Source: Bacteroidota bacterium
GTDB taxonomy: Bacteria; Bacteroidota; Bacteroidia; Sphingobacteriales; Sphingobacteriaceae
Assembly (NCBI GenBank): GCA_023427985.1
Contig: JAEYZM010000031.1
Span: 1-54,468 of the forward strand
Reading direction: 5' to 3'
DNA length: 54,468 nucleotides
Under the pieces are notes generated by a model. That model was not told where the DNA came from and did no database searches. It saw nothing but the letters and a program-made list of their open reading frames with translations. Both the position numbers and the translations under genes were made by a program. This document shows positions 36,340-45,275 of the stretch, in pieces. Numbering within the stretch: the stretch's first letter is position 1; the number at the start of each line of letters is the position of its first letter.

Positions 36340-36380
36340 TGCAACAAATCTAAGAATTTTCTGTAGAGCATACCCTGAAG

Positions 36381-36398
36381 GTGGTATAAAAATACCAC
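36381..36398. promoter_or_regulatory. Perfect inverted repeat between rluD and the DUF6588 gene
   Basis: GTGGTAT and ATACCAC surround AAAA: an 18-base hairpin-forming site about 30 bases behind the rluD -7 box and 33 bases before a TATTTTTG -7 box (36432-36439) that may serve the DUF6588 gene. No T-tract follows on the minus side, and only AT-rich sequence on the plus side, so an operator is more likely than a terminator. Confidence 0.5.
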
Positions 36399-36494
36399 AT
36401 ATGCGGGATGGTGAATAAAGCTTAATGCGCGTATTTTTGCACTAGAGATGTTTAATAAAATGTATATATTTATCCTTAATTAATCCCTAATACT

Positions 36495-37622
36495 ATGAAA
36501 CTAAACTTAAAACTAAACAGAAAAATTCTTCAGTTAAGCCTTGCATTTGGTGTGATAATCATTGGATCGAACACTCAAGTAAAAGCACAAGACGATGTGG
36601 CTCAATTAATGAAGGCAGGCGTTGATGATGCAGGGAAATTAGCTGATGCCTACATGAGTCCTCTACTAAAAGGATTTGGTGCGGGATTGAATGGTGGTTG
36701 GTACAATACTGCTAAACCACATGGTTTAGGTAGATTTGATATAACTTTTCATTTAAATGCAGTGTTTATACCAGAGGTTGATAAAGTTTTTGATGCAAAC
36801 ACATTAGGATTTAATAAATTACGTGTTAAAAGCGGAACAGGTCCACAAGCACCAACCGTTTCTGGTTCAGATAATTTTTCAAATCCAGCGGTTTATGAAT
36901 TATATTTAGACAACCCTCTTACTGGAACACCAAGCTTAGTTACAGATTTTCAATCGCCTCAAGGCACAGGCTTACCCTATTCTGGTGCACCAACGGTTCA
37001 ACTTGCAGTTGGTTTAATTAAAAAAACAGAACTTATGATTCGTTACATGCCTACAGTTGCATTAGGTAATGTTGGCGATGCTGGATTATTTGGATTTGGA
37101 TTGAAACACGATGTAAAGCAATGGATACCTGTTGTGGATAAACTTCCTTTCGACTTATCGGCATATTTCGGTTATACAAAATTCAATTTAGACAAAAGTA
37201 TAGAGTTAAATCCAGAAGCTAACGTACCCAATAGAGATGGAAATGTAAATACCGATTATTCAAATCAGATGTTTAATATTGAGACAAAAGCTACAACTTT
37301 TGGATTATTGCTTTCAAAAAAGTTAGCTGTATTAACTTTATATAGTGGCCTACAATACCAAAGATCTACAAGCACATTGGCATTAAATGGTAATTATCCT
37401 GTAACCATCATAGAAGATAGATTAGGAGCTAATAATTACGGTCAAGAAGTAATTGAAAGCTATAAAGACCCAGTAAGTTTTGAAGTTGAAGGTGCTAATG
37501 GTATGACCGCAACCTTGGGTGCTCGATTAAAACTACTTGTGCTGACCCTAGACGGTTCGTATACTTTTGGACAATACCCGTATGCAAGTATAGGTGTTGG
37601 TTTGAACATCGATTGGAAATAA
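36495..37622 (+). CDS. DUF6588 family outer-membrane-type protein
   Basis: A 375-residue exported protein with signal peptide (SLAFGVIIIGSNTQVKAQ). The pattern DDAGKLADAYMSPLLKGFGAGLNGGWYNTAKPHGLGRFD, the start of the mature part, belongs to DUF6588 as I recall it. Alternating residues and the C-terminal YPYASIGVGLNIDW suggest a beta barrel in the outer membrane. Function unknown. It is monocistronic with its own promoter region and terminator. Confidence 0.8.
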   Translation: MKLNLKLNRKILQLSLAFGVIIIGSNTQVKAQDDVAQLMKAGVDDAGKLADAYMSPLLKGFGAGLNGGWYNTAKPHGLGRFDITFHLNAVFIPEVDKVFDANTLGFNKLRVKSGTGPQAPTVSGSDNFSNPAVYELYLDNPLTGTPSLVTDFQSPQGTGLPYSGAPTVQLAVGLIKKTELMIRYMPTVALGNVGDAGLFGFGLKHDVKQWIPVVDKLPFDLSAYFGYTKFNLDKSIELNPEANVPNRDGNVNTDYSNQMFNIETKATTFGLLLSKKLAVLTLYSGLQYQRSTSTLALNGNYPVTIIEDRLGANNYGQEVIESYKDPVSFEVEGANGMTATLGARLKLLVLTLDGSYTFGQYPYASIGVGLNIDWK

Positions 37623-37651
37623 TACTAAACTAATCTAAATATCTTTTTCAG

Positions 37652-37679
37652 AACCCGTCAGAAATGATGGGTTTTTTTA
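37652..37679 (+). terminator. Intrinsic terminator after the DUF6588 gene
   Basis: AACCCGTCA and TGATGGGTT pair (one G-T) around a GAAA loop, followed by seven T. The core is the same as that of the terminator at 3651. Confidence 0.9.
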
Positions 37680-37691
37680 TTTTCTTTGAGT

Positions 37692-38591
37692 ATGCAAATT
37701 GAAGCATTTGAAGCATTGGCAAAAATCGAACGCATTTACCACAAGGTACCTGTAAACATGGAGCTATACATCAAACGCGACGATGCCATTGATCCCTTAA
37801 TTTCAGGAAATAAATGGTGGAAATTAAAGCATAGCTTTTTGGACGCGCGCAGTAAAAACAAAAAACTCTTGGTTAGTTTCGGTGGCGCATATTCCAATCA
37901 CCTCATCGCTCTTTCAGCGTCAGCTGCAAAATTTGGCATGAAAAGTTTCGCATTCATTCGAAGCGACGAAGGTATTCCTCAAAATATTTGCACCAGCATT
38001 TGCACTTCTATGGGCATGGAATTACAAGCAGTTAGCAGGAACGATTATAAAAACAAACCCGCATTGTTCGAAAAATATTTCGCGCAAAATTCGGATGCCT
38101 ATTACATCGACGAAGGTGGTAGATCAACACTCGGCGCCTTAGGCATGCAAGAAAATATGTCGATGCTACAAGAAACATACGACCATATTTTTCTCGCCGC
38201 TGGCACAGGTTGTTCCACTGCAGGTGTGCTCAATTATGTACTCGAAAAAAATTTACATACCATTGTTCATGCAGTTGTAGTGCATAATGGTTTGGAAGAA
38301 GTTAAGGCCGATGTGGAAGCGCTAACACATCGACCTACAAATCAAATACAATTTCATACAACGCAACAGTTTGGAAGGTATGGAAAACACACTACGGAAC
38401 TTGTAAACTTTTGTAAAGATTTTCAGCAGGGCACGGGAGTCATGCTCGATTTGGTATACACCGCAAAAGCCATGTATGTTTTATACGAACAAATGGCGGA
38501 ACTGGAAAATTCAAAGATTTTATTCTTGCATACGGGCGGACTATGGGGAAATGTGGGCAAGGCCGATGCTTTTTTTTCTGAGAGCCTTTAG
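37692..38591 (+). CDS. PLP-dependent enzyme, D-cysteine desulfhydrase / ACC deaminase family
   Basis: A 299-residue fold II PLP enzyme. The PLP lysine lies in ISGNKWWKLKHSFLDA, and SFGGAYSNHLIALSASAAKFG is the phosphate/substrate loop. HLAAGTGCSTAG-like glycine loop (AAGTGCSTAGVL) binds the PLP phosphate. Members break down D-cysteine or 1-aminocyclopropane-1-carboxylate; the substrate here cannot be told from sequence. The ATG at 37692 follows the preceding terminator by 12 bases. Confidence 0.82.
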   Translation: MQIEAFEALAKIERIYHKVPVNMELYIKRDDAIDPLISGNKWWKLKHSFLDARSKNKKLLVSFGGAYSNHLIALSASAAKFGMKSFAFIRSDEGIPQNICTSICTSMGMELQAVSRNDYKNKPALFEKYFAQNSDAYYIDEGGRSTLGALGMQENMSMLQETYDHIFLAAGTGCSTAGVLNYVLEKNLHTIVHAVVVHNGLEEVKADVEALTHRPTNQIQFHTTQQFGRYGKHTTELVNFCKDFQQGTGVMLDLVYTAKAMYVLYEQMAELENSKILFLHTGGLWGNVGKADAFFSESL

Positions 38592-38690
38592 AATTACCGA
38601 ACAACTTTCTTAAGAAATAGTCGACTTAAGAATATTAGTCCAAATCTATAAAAAAGCCATTTTTGAACCCAAAATCGCCTAAATTATTCC

Positions 38691-38698
38691 TACCTTTG
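38691..38698 (+). promoter_or_regulatory. -7 element of the lysine transaminase gene
   Basis: TACCTTTG matches TAnnTTTG, 16 bases before the ATG start. A TTG lies 25 bases further up, a little far. A 12-base palindrome TTTCTTAAGAAA (38606-38617) lies upstream; its role is unclear. Confidence 0.6.
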
Positions 38699-38714
38699 TG
38701 CAAACATTAAGCAT

Positions 38715-40046
38715 ATGTACAAAGTAAGCATCTCACCTAATCAAGTACAAGAAACATTAAGCAAGCACATCTTAGCAGATGGTTACGACTTAGTGTTCGA
38801 TATGGAAAAAAGTCAAGGCGTATGGATTTATGACGCCAAACATCAGCGTAAAATGCTGGACTTTTTCACCTGTTTCGCATCGGTTCCATTGGGGTACAAT
38901 CATCCGAAAATGGTAAACGATGAGGAGTTCAAAAAGAATTTAATGCTTGCTGCATTAACAAACCCTTCAAATTCAGATATCTACACTTCGCAATACGCAC
39001 AATTTGTTGATACTTTCTCAAGAGTTGGTATTCCAGATTATTTACCACATGCATTTTTCATTGCTGGTGGTTCATTGGCAATTGAAAATGCCTTGAAAGT
39101 AGCGATGGACTGGAAGGTGCAAAAGAATTTCAAAAAAGGTTATACTCAAGAAAAAGGTTATAAAGTATTGCATTTCGAACAAGCTTTCCATGGCCGTTCT
39201 GGTTATACTTTGAGCTTGACCAATACATTGCCAGATAAAACGAAATGGTTTGCGAAATTCGACTGGCCAAGAGTATCTAATCCGAAAATGAAATTTCCAT
39301 ATTCGGACGAGACGCACGACGATTTAATCCGCAGAGAAGAATTGTCGATCAGCCAAATTAAAACGGCTTTCAAAAATAATCCCGATGAAATTTGTGCCAT
39401 TATCATTGAACCTATTCAATCGGAAGGTGGCGACAATCATTTCAGACAAGAGTTCTTAGAGAAGTTAAGAGTGATTGCCGATGAGAACGATGCTTTGTTA
39501 ATTTACGATGAGGTACAAAGTGGTGTTGGACTTACTGGTAAATTCTGGGCTCACGAACATTTTGGAGAGAAAGCACGTCCAGATATTATTGCATTCGGAA
39601 AGAAAATGCAGGTATGTGGAATTTTAGCAGGTACACGCATTGACGATATCGACACCAATGTATTTAAAGTTCCTTCACGTATCAATTCTACTTGGGGTGG
39701 TAACCTAGTTGATATGGTGCGTTCTTCAAAAATTATGGACATCATTGAAGAAGATAATTTATTAGAGAATGCAGAAAACGTAGGAAATTATTTATACGAT
39801 AAAATTTTAGAAATTTCTAAACGTCAGCCTAAAATTAGCAATGTACGTGGTAGAGGATTAATGATTGCATTCGATTTCCCTACCAAAGAAATGCGCGATA
39901 AATTTGTAAACAAAGGCATGGAACACAATGTGATGTTCTTAGGTTGTGGTAACAATACCATCCGTTTCAGACCAGCATTGATTTTAGAAAAACAACATGT
40001 GGATCTAGGAATGGAAGTACTCGAAAAAATTGTGAAAGAATTATAA
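38715..40046 (+). CDS. lat: L-lysine 6-transaminase
   Basis: A 443-residue class III PLP aminotransferase. It resembles lysine epsilon-aminotransferases over its length: FDMEKSQGVWIYDAKHQRKM, DFFTCFASVPLGYNHP, FIAGGSLAIENALKVAMDW, LLIYDEVQSGVGLTGKFWAHEHFG, then AFGKKMQVCGILAG with the PLP lysine. It moves the lysine side-chain amino group to 2-oxoglutarate, giving a semialdehyde that cyclises to piperideine-6-carboxylate. No dehydrogenase for the next step is adjacent. Confidence 0.88.
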   Translation: MYKVSISPNQVQETLSKHILADGYDLVFDMEKSQGVWIYDAKHQRKMLDFFTCFASVPLGYNHPKMVNDEEFKKNLMLAALTNPSNSDIYTSQYAQFVDTFSRVGIPDYLPHAFFIAGGSLAIENALKVAMDWKVQKNFKKGYTQEKGYKVLHFEQAFHGRSGYTLSLTNTLPDKTKWFAKFDWPRVSNPKMKFPYSDETHDDLIRREELSISQIKTAFKNNPDEICAIIIEPIQSEGGDNHFRQEFLEKLRVIADENDALLIYDEVQSGVGLTGKFWAHEHFGEKARPDIIAFGKKMQVCGILAGTRIDDIDTNVFKVPSRINSTWGGNLVDMVRSSKIMDIIEEDNLLENAENVGNYLYDKILEISKRQPKISNVRGRGLMIAFDFPTKEMRDKFVNKGMEHNVMFLGCGNNTIRFRPALILEKQHVDLGMEVLEKIVKEL

Positions 40047-40068
40047 TTGCTCACGAGATAAAAATAGA

Positions 40069-40097
40069 AGCCTTCTGAAAATTCAGAAGGCTTTTTT
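40069..40097. terminator. Intrinsic terminator between lat and the TonB receptor gene
   Basis: An 11-bp stem AGCCTTCTGAA / TTCAGAAGGCT with a 2-4-base loop followed by seven T. It sits between convergent genes; on the minus strand it is followed by only a few T, so it mainly serves lat. Confidence 0.9.
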
Positions 40098-40110
40098 TGT
40101 GTTGTAATTT

Positions 40111-42438
40111 TTAGAACTCAATTCTATAATTCAATAAGGGGATCAATCCCAACTGATAGCTTTCTACAACTTCCTTTTTATCGCTGTCGTAAAACTGACC
40201 GTACACATTCATTCGGTTGATAAAATTCTGAACGTCTAATGATATCTCGTGCGAAGCTTTTGTTTTGTTGATTTTATAACTGATCCTTAAATCGGGTCTA
40301 AAATAATTGGTATTCCTTTGCGTGAATGCCTGACTCTCAATAAACACAGGCCTATCAGCCGCTTGAGATGCACTTAGGTCGATGGGAGTTCTTCGTAAAC
40401 CTCCTGCGTAAATGCTACGAATGTTTAACCCAAAAATATTGTTGTTGCGCAGACTCCACTCCTTTCCGATTAACACATTGAACAAATAATTATTATTGAA
40501 TCGAGTGTTAAAGGTTTTACCTTCATAATTTTCGTAGGTAGAATTAAAAAATGATGCTGTTACTAAATAATAAATTTTCTGTTTCAGTGGACGCTCTAAA
40601 GTAATCTCTAATCCATAATTCCTTCCTGTTCCATTATTTACCAAGGCTAAATCGTTTAATCCACCATCGAAATTAATCAACGAAAAACTCGAACCTGCTA
40701 AAGGCGATACGGGAATGTCGTATAAATGCTGATAATATGTTTCCAATTTCAAATTCACAAATTCATTGACTACGCGCTTGTAACCAAGAATCAAATGCAT
40801 CGATTTACTTGATCGTAAATTTTTATTCGGTTGTATATAGCTGCTATCCGCTTGCATTACTTTTGTGAAATAATCGGCAATGCTCTCTAACCTCGAATGA
40901 AAGCCAATACCAGCCGTGAATACATTCAATGCATTGTAGTCGTATTGCATACCGATGCGAGGCTCTACATTATAGGTATTGTTTAATTGGAAAAGATTCG
41001 CGTGTACACCCGCAGTTAAACTTAACTTCTCTGTGGCCTTATACTTATATTGTATATAGGCTTGAAAATTGGCGGTATTGTCTTTGTCTTTGTAGTAATT
41101 CTTAAAGACTTTATCCTCGTAATCGTAGAAATTCAAATCCACATCAAAGTCGTAGGCATTCAATATTATACCTGCACGTAAAATATGTTGCACATTGAAT
41201 TTATGATTTACAAAACTTGAGAATCGGTAATATCTATTTGTAGAATTTTGTGAAAACGATTCGAAGAAATTCCCTAAACTATCGCTGTCTTCTTCAAAAT
41301 CTTTGTTCTTCGTTTCTGAGTACGAGAGTATGGATTTGATATAGGTTTTATTATTATTGAAAATATAGAGGTTTGATAATCCAGTAGTGATTAACTTTTC
41401 TGAATTGGTAAATTTATAATTGGTATCGTTTTGTGCGACTTGATTGGCACCGTACAAACCAAACAAAGAAAAGGTTCCGAATTTTTTTGTGGGCATATTT
41501 ACCTTCCAAGTCAAGTCCTGAAAATCAGGCACTGCATCGCCCCCAATTTTAATACCTATGGCATCTAACATCGCCAATGTACTGTATCGATAATTTACTA
41601 AATACGATGCACCGGATTTGCCCAAGGGTCCCTCTGCTGCAAGGTCTGCACCCAACAAGCCAAATTGAATGGCATACTCTCTTTTTTGGTCGTTACCATT
41701 TCTTAATTTAATATCGAATACACCTGATAAAGCATTGCCATATTCGGCTGGAAATGCACCCACATAAAAATCAGAATTGGTCATTGTGTTGGCACTCATC
41801 ATACTAATAGATCCGCCCGATGCACCATTGCTTGCAAAGTGATTGGGATTCGGAATTTCAATCCCATCCAATCGCCATAACAATCCTCTTGGAGCATTCC
41901 CACGAATCACAATCCCATTATCGAAATCGCCATTGTTCGCCACCCCTGCATAAGACAATGCCATACGTGCCGGATCGTTCACACTCGCCGCATATCGTTT
42001 ACTCTCTTCCACACTAAATGAACGCGTACTTACGGTAGCCATTTCATTGGTATTGCTATTCTTGTCGGCACGCACCTCCACCTCTTGAGTCCTCACAAAT
42101 TTCTCCTCCATTTGCACATTAAGAATCAATTCCTTACCAGAACCCAAGAGCAATGCATTCATATTCAAATCTTCATAACCGATGTACGAAAACTTTAAAT
42201 CTACACGCCCTACAGGAACATTTTTTAATATAAATTTTCCCGATGCATCACTTTGCACCAAGACATTGCTACCAGCATTGATAATTGCAACGGTGACACC
42301 GGGTAGAACTTCCTGTGATTCTTTATCCTTGATGGTTCCTCGGATTGTTTGCACGATCTTGCTCTGTGCTAACACATCGGCATTCGTAAAGAATAGATGG
42401 GCGAAGCAGAAATATACTGCAAGGCGTAATTTTAACAT
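40111..42438 (-). CDS. TonB-dependent outer-membrane receptor with carboxypeptidase-regulatory-like domain
   Basis: A 775-residue outer-membrane protein. After the signal peptide (to about residue 25) there is a CarboxypepD_reg-like beta domain (about 30-115: IRGTIKDKESQEVLPGVTVAI), a plug with GIVIRGNAPRGLLWRLDGIEIPNPNHF and EYGNALSGVFDIKLRNG, and a 22-strand-type barrel ending in Phe. No SusD-like partner is adjacent, so a siderophore, metal or peptide importer is as likely as a glycan one. It stands alone as a transcript. Confidence 0.88.
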   Translation of the reverse strand: MLKLRLAVYFCFAHLFFTNADVLAQSKIVQTIRGTIKDKESQEVLPGVTVAIINAGSNVLVQSDASGKFILKNVPVGRVDLKFSYIGYEDLNMNALLLGSGKELILNVQMEEKFVRTQEVEVRADKNSNTNEMATVSTRSFSVEESKRYAASVNDPARMALSYAGVANNGDFDNGIVIRGNAPRGLLWRLDGIEIPNPNHFASNGASGGSISMMSANTMTNSDFYVGAFPAEYGNALSGVFDIKLRNGNDQKREYAIQFGLLGADLAAEGPLGKSGASYLVNYRYSTLAMLDAIGIKIGGDAVPDFQDLTWKVNMPTKKFGTFSLFGLYGANQVAQNDTNYKFTNSEKLITTGLSNLYIFNNNKTYIKSILSYSETKNKDFEEDSDSLGNFFESFSQNSTNRYYRFSSFVNHKFNVQHILRAGIILNAYDFDVDLNFYDYEDKVFKNYYKDKDNTANFQAYIQYKYKATEKLSLTAGVHANLFQLNNTYNVEPRIGMQYDYNALNVFTAGIGFHSRLESIADYFTKVMQADSSYIQPNKNLRSSKSMHLILGYKRVVNEFVNLKLETYYQHLYDIPVSPLAGSSFSLINFDGGLNDLALVNNGTGRNYGLEITLERPLKQKIYYLVTASFFNSTYENYEGKTFNTRFNNNYLFNVLIGKEWSLRNNNIFGLNIRSIYAGGLRRTPIDLSASQAADRPVFIESQAFTQRNTNYFRPDLRISYKINKTKASHEISLDVQNFINRMNVYGQFYDSDKKEVVESYQLGLIPLLNYRIEF

Positions 42439-42560
42439 TTTATTTGTTTCATTAGGTGAATTGCAAAGAAAAGAAATTTAAAAACGCGCTACTGTAAAAT
42501 TTAGATTACCCTAAAAAACCAAGGGCAAGATAAAATGTTAATAAATTTAGATGTTAAAAC

Positions 42561-42590
42561 ATTGTGGACTCCACAATTCTTATAAATTTG
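42561..42590 (+). promoter_or_regulatory. Promoter and palindromic operator of 3-hydroxybutyryl-CoA dehydrogenase
   Basis: TTG (42562-42564), 18 bases, TAAATTTG (42583-42590) fit the Bacteroidota consensus. A perfect 17-base palindrome, ATTGTGGA-C-TCCACAAT (42561-42577), covers the -33 element, an ideal place for repressor binding. Confidence 0.7.
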
Positions 42591-42621
42591 CCAAAATTTT
42601 AATAAAATAACACAAAATAGA

Positions 42622-43524
42622 ATGAAAAACATATCAGTAATAGGCTCTGGTACAATGGGAAATGGGATTGCGCATGTTTTTGCTCAATACGGTTATCAGG
42701 TGAGCCTTATCGATGTTAATCCAGATGCATTGAAACGCGCTATAGATACGATTGGAAAGAATCTCGACCGTATGGTAACGAAGGGTAGCATTACAGAGGA
42801 AACTAAGGCGATGACCTTAAACAACCTTTCTACGTATACCGATTTACAAGAGGGTGTGAAGGATGCCGACTTAGTTGTGGAAGCGGCGACGGAGAATCCA
42901 GAGATTAAAAAGAAAATTTTTGCAGACCTAAACAAGTTCACTCATCCGGAAGCAATTTTGGCAACGAACACATCTTCCATTTCGATTACTGAAATTGGTG
43001 CAGCTTCTGGTCGCGCAAACAAAGTAATTGGTATGCATTTTATGAATCCTGTTCCGGTGATGAAATTGGTAGAGGTTATTAAAGGTTACCAAACAGAAGA
43101 CATTGTTTGCGATATTATTGTTGAACTTTCGAAGAAAATCGATAAAGTTCCAACATTAGTAAACGATTATCCGGGTTTTGTGGCAAATAGAATTTTAATG
43201 CCGATGATCAATGAAGCCATCTATACTTTATACGAAGGTATTGCTGGTGTTGAGGAAATCGATACGGTGATGAAATTGGGTATGTCGCATCCGATGGGAC
43301 CATTGCAATTGGCCGATTTTATTGGGCTCGACGTATGTTTGGCGATTTTAGAAGTATTGCACGAAGGTTTTGGAAATCCGAAATACGCACCATGTCCTTT
43401 ATTGGTAAAAATGGTAACGGCTGGTGAGTTGGGTGTGAAATCGAAACGCGGATTCTACGATTACTCGCATGGTACGAAGGACTTGAAATTATCGTACTAT
43501 TTCAACCGTTTAAAAATTAACTGA
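42622..43524 (+). CDS. 3-hydroxybutyryl-CoA dehydrogenase
   Basis: A 300-residue 3-hydroxyacyl-CoA dehydrogenase. The NAD-binding motif is ISVIGSGTMGNGIAHVFAQ; catalytic HFMNPVPVMKLVEV contains the His; NDYPGFVANRILMPMINEAI starts the C-terminal domain. It interconverts 3-hydroxyacyl-CoA and acetoacetyl-CoA in fatty-acid or ketone-body metabolism. It stands alone, with a palindrome-covered promoter, so it may respond to an acyl-CoA-sensing repressor. Confidence 0.9.
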   Translation: MKNISVIGSGTMGNGIAHVFAQYGYQVSLIDVNPDALKRAIDTIGKNLDRMVTKGSITEETKAMTLNNLSTYTDLQEGVKDADLVVEAATENPEIKKKIFADLNKFTHPEAILATNTSSISITEIGAASGRANKVIGMHFMNPVPVMKLVEVIKGYQTEDIVCDIIVELSKKIDKVPTLVNDYPGFVANRILMPMINEAIYTLYEGIAGVEEIDTVMKLGMSHPMGPLQLADFIGLDVCLAILEVLHEGFGNPKYAPCPLLVKMVTAGELGVKSKRGFYDYSHGTKDLKLSYYFNRLKIN

Positions 43525-43544
43525 ATAGCATAAACGATTAAGAA

Positions 43545-43573
43545 AAGCTAAGCCCAGGGTTTAGCTTTTTTTA
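43545..43573. terminator. Bidirectional terminator between the acyl-CoA dehydrogenase and FG-GAP genes
   Basis: AAGCTAA and TTAGCTT pair around a 9-base loop; a T run follows on the plus strand, and an A run precedes it, giving some T on the minus strand. It lies between convergent genes. Confidence 0.75.
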
Positions 43574-45274
43574 TTTAATAACCCTGCTCAACTCCACTTC
43601 ATTGTCGAGCGGAAATTCATCGAGCAATCCGTTTCGTATTCGTGCTTTCAAAATTAAATCCTTATACAACAAATCGGCAGAAATAGGCAATGAAAAATTA
43701 AGCGTGATAATCCCAGTCTCCATTGGCCTGAGATCCCTTATTTTCCAATGCATTGCGCGCTCCTCCGTTTCTGAAGGCGCTGGATAGGCATACTGCAATT
43801 TAAAATTTTCCGATAGCTCTAGGTCGATGTAGATGTCCTGATGTACAGCCGAATTATTTTTAAAGAAAATACTCAAACTGTTGTTCTCTCCTATTTTCAT
43901 TTCTGCACCCGCCACCATCGATATACTCAAATCGTTTACACCCTCTTCTTTGAAAACATAGGAACGTTCTTCTTTAATGATTTTAGCCGCATGTTGCTGA
44001 TGAATGAGATAAGCATTGTTCGCACTTAGATTTCTTAAATACTGAATCATGCCATCGGGCCAAATAATTTTTATGCTGTCGATCAGCGCATCGTTTTTTA
44101 ATCCAAAGAAAATATCGTAGGTATTTTTTTGTACAATTGAGTTCTGTTTTATGAGCTCTTGGTAGTGCCATTTTCCTCCATGCTTGATGAAGATTTTCGT
44201 CCCAATTGCAAAATAGTTCGACTTACTTGCTCTTAATTTAAATTTAACATAATTGAATTTTTCCGATGTTTCATTCAACAAAACATAAGAAGTATTATTG
44301 GATTTCGAATGAACTAGGATATCCATCCAATCGTCGCTGTTATAATCGATGCTCGAAATATTATCTATAATTCCAAAATCATGCGTGTTGAAAACATCCA
44401 ATTCTGTGAATAAATTATTGCCATCGTTTCTATAATAATACAATCCATTTCTAGCCGTTGCAATTACTACATCCTGATCTCCATCGCGGTCGAAATCTAC
44501 TGCTAAAGCATCCATCGCATCCAAGGTACGTGTGCTTAAATTGCAAACTACTTCTTCAAATTTCAAATCGCCTTTATTGCGCATCAACTTAGCACTTGAT
44601 CCGAAATTTAAAATCAAAACATCTTTCAACAAATCGTTGTCAAAATCGAATAATAAAAGATAGCGTGTATTGGATTGTGCATTCCCAAAATTCAAGTCTT
44701 TATATCGACTGAATTGCCCAGCCCCATTGTTGATGAACAATCTACTTTGTTTGCGCACTTGCTTTGGATTCCATAACTCGGTATCGGTAATCAATACATC
44801 CAAATCCTGATCCATATCGATGTCGCAGAACTCTGCATAAAATGCATTGTTCTCCATTTGTAATTCTTCGTTCGCATATTCTTTATCGAACACACCTTTC
44901 TGAATTTGCCTATATAGAAAATTCTTCTGACCAAAAATCGAATACACCAAGACATCGAGATCTCCATCGTTATCGATATCGCCCACACAAGCCCCATTCG
45001 CATTCCCACCATCGGCATTCAATACAGAATTAATGAGTTTGAATTCCGATGTAGAATCAATGTATAATTTATTTCGCTCGTTGTAAATGGAAACGTTCAA
45101 CAAATCCAAATCACAATCTTGATCGGCATCGAACCAAATCGAATTGTGCTGAAGCAGTTGATTTTGATAGGTATTCAGAAAAGAATCGAGTCGGAATGTT
45201 TGTGCAATCCCGCTCTTAAAAACAGAGCAAGCAATTAAGATCAAAAAGAAAATTCCAATCCCAACTTTACGCAT
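43571..45274 (-). CDS. FG-GAP/VCBS-repeat protein with ASPIC/UnbV domain
   Basis: A 567-residue exported protein with signal peptide (ILIACSVFKSGIAQ). Residues about 45-340 hold FG-GAP/VCBS calcium-binding repeats (FDADQDCDLDLL, GDIDNDGDLDVLVY, VDFDRDGDQDVVIA), then an ASPIC/UnbV-like segment (DSIKIIWPDGMIQYLRNLSANN, about 395-415) and a C-terminal Ig-like region. There is no T9SS sorting signal at the C-terminus, in contrast to the protein at 327-3629. It begins 1 base after the argS stop codon, an odd pairing of a surface protein with a synthetase. Confidence 0.82.
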   Translation of the reverse strand: MRKVGIGIFFLILIACSVFKSGIAQTFRLDSFLNTYQNQLLQHNSIWFDADQDCDLDLLNVSIYNERNKLYIDSTSEFKLINSVLNADGGNANGACVGDIDNDGDLDVLVYSIFGQKNFLYRQIQKGVFDKEYANEELQMENNAFYAEFCDIDMDQDLDVLITDTELWNPKQVRKQSRLFINNGAGQFSRYKDLNFGNAQSNTRYLLLFDFDNDLLKDVLILNFGSSAKLMRNKGDLKFEEVVCNLSTRTLDAMDALAVDFDRDGDQDVVIATARNGLYYYRNDGNNLFTELDVFNTHDFGIIDNISSIDYNSDDWMDILVHSKSNNTSYVLLNETSEKFNYVKFKLRASKSNYFAIGTKIFIKHGGKWHYQELIKQNSIVQKNTYDIFFGLKNDALIDSIKIIWPDGMIQYLRNLSANNAYLIHQQHAAKIIKEERSYVFKEEGVNDLSISMVAGAEMKIGENNSLSIFFKNNSAVHQDIYIDLELSENFKLQYAYPAPSETEERAMHWKIRDLRPMETGIITLNFSLPISADLLYKDLILKARIRNGLLDEFPLDNEVELSRVIK

Positions 45275-45275
45275 C

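Noticed and set aside
38606..38617. Palindrome TTTCTTAAGAAA upstream of lat as a regulatory site
   Set aside because: It is AT-rich, 85 bases upstream of the -7 box, and short enough to occur by chance in such sequence.
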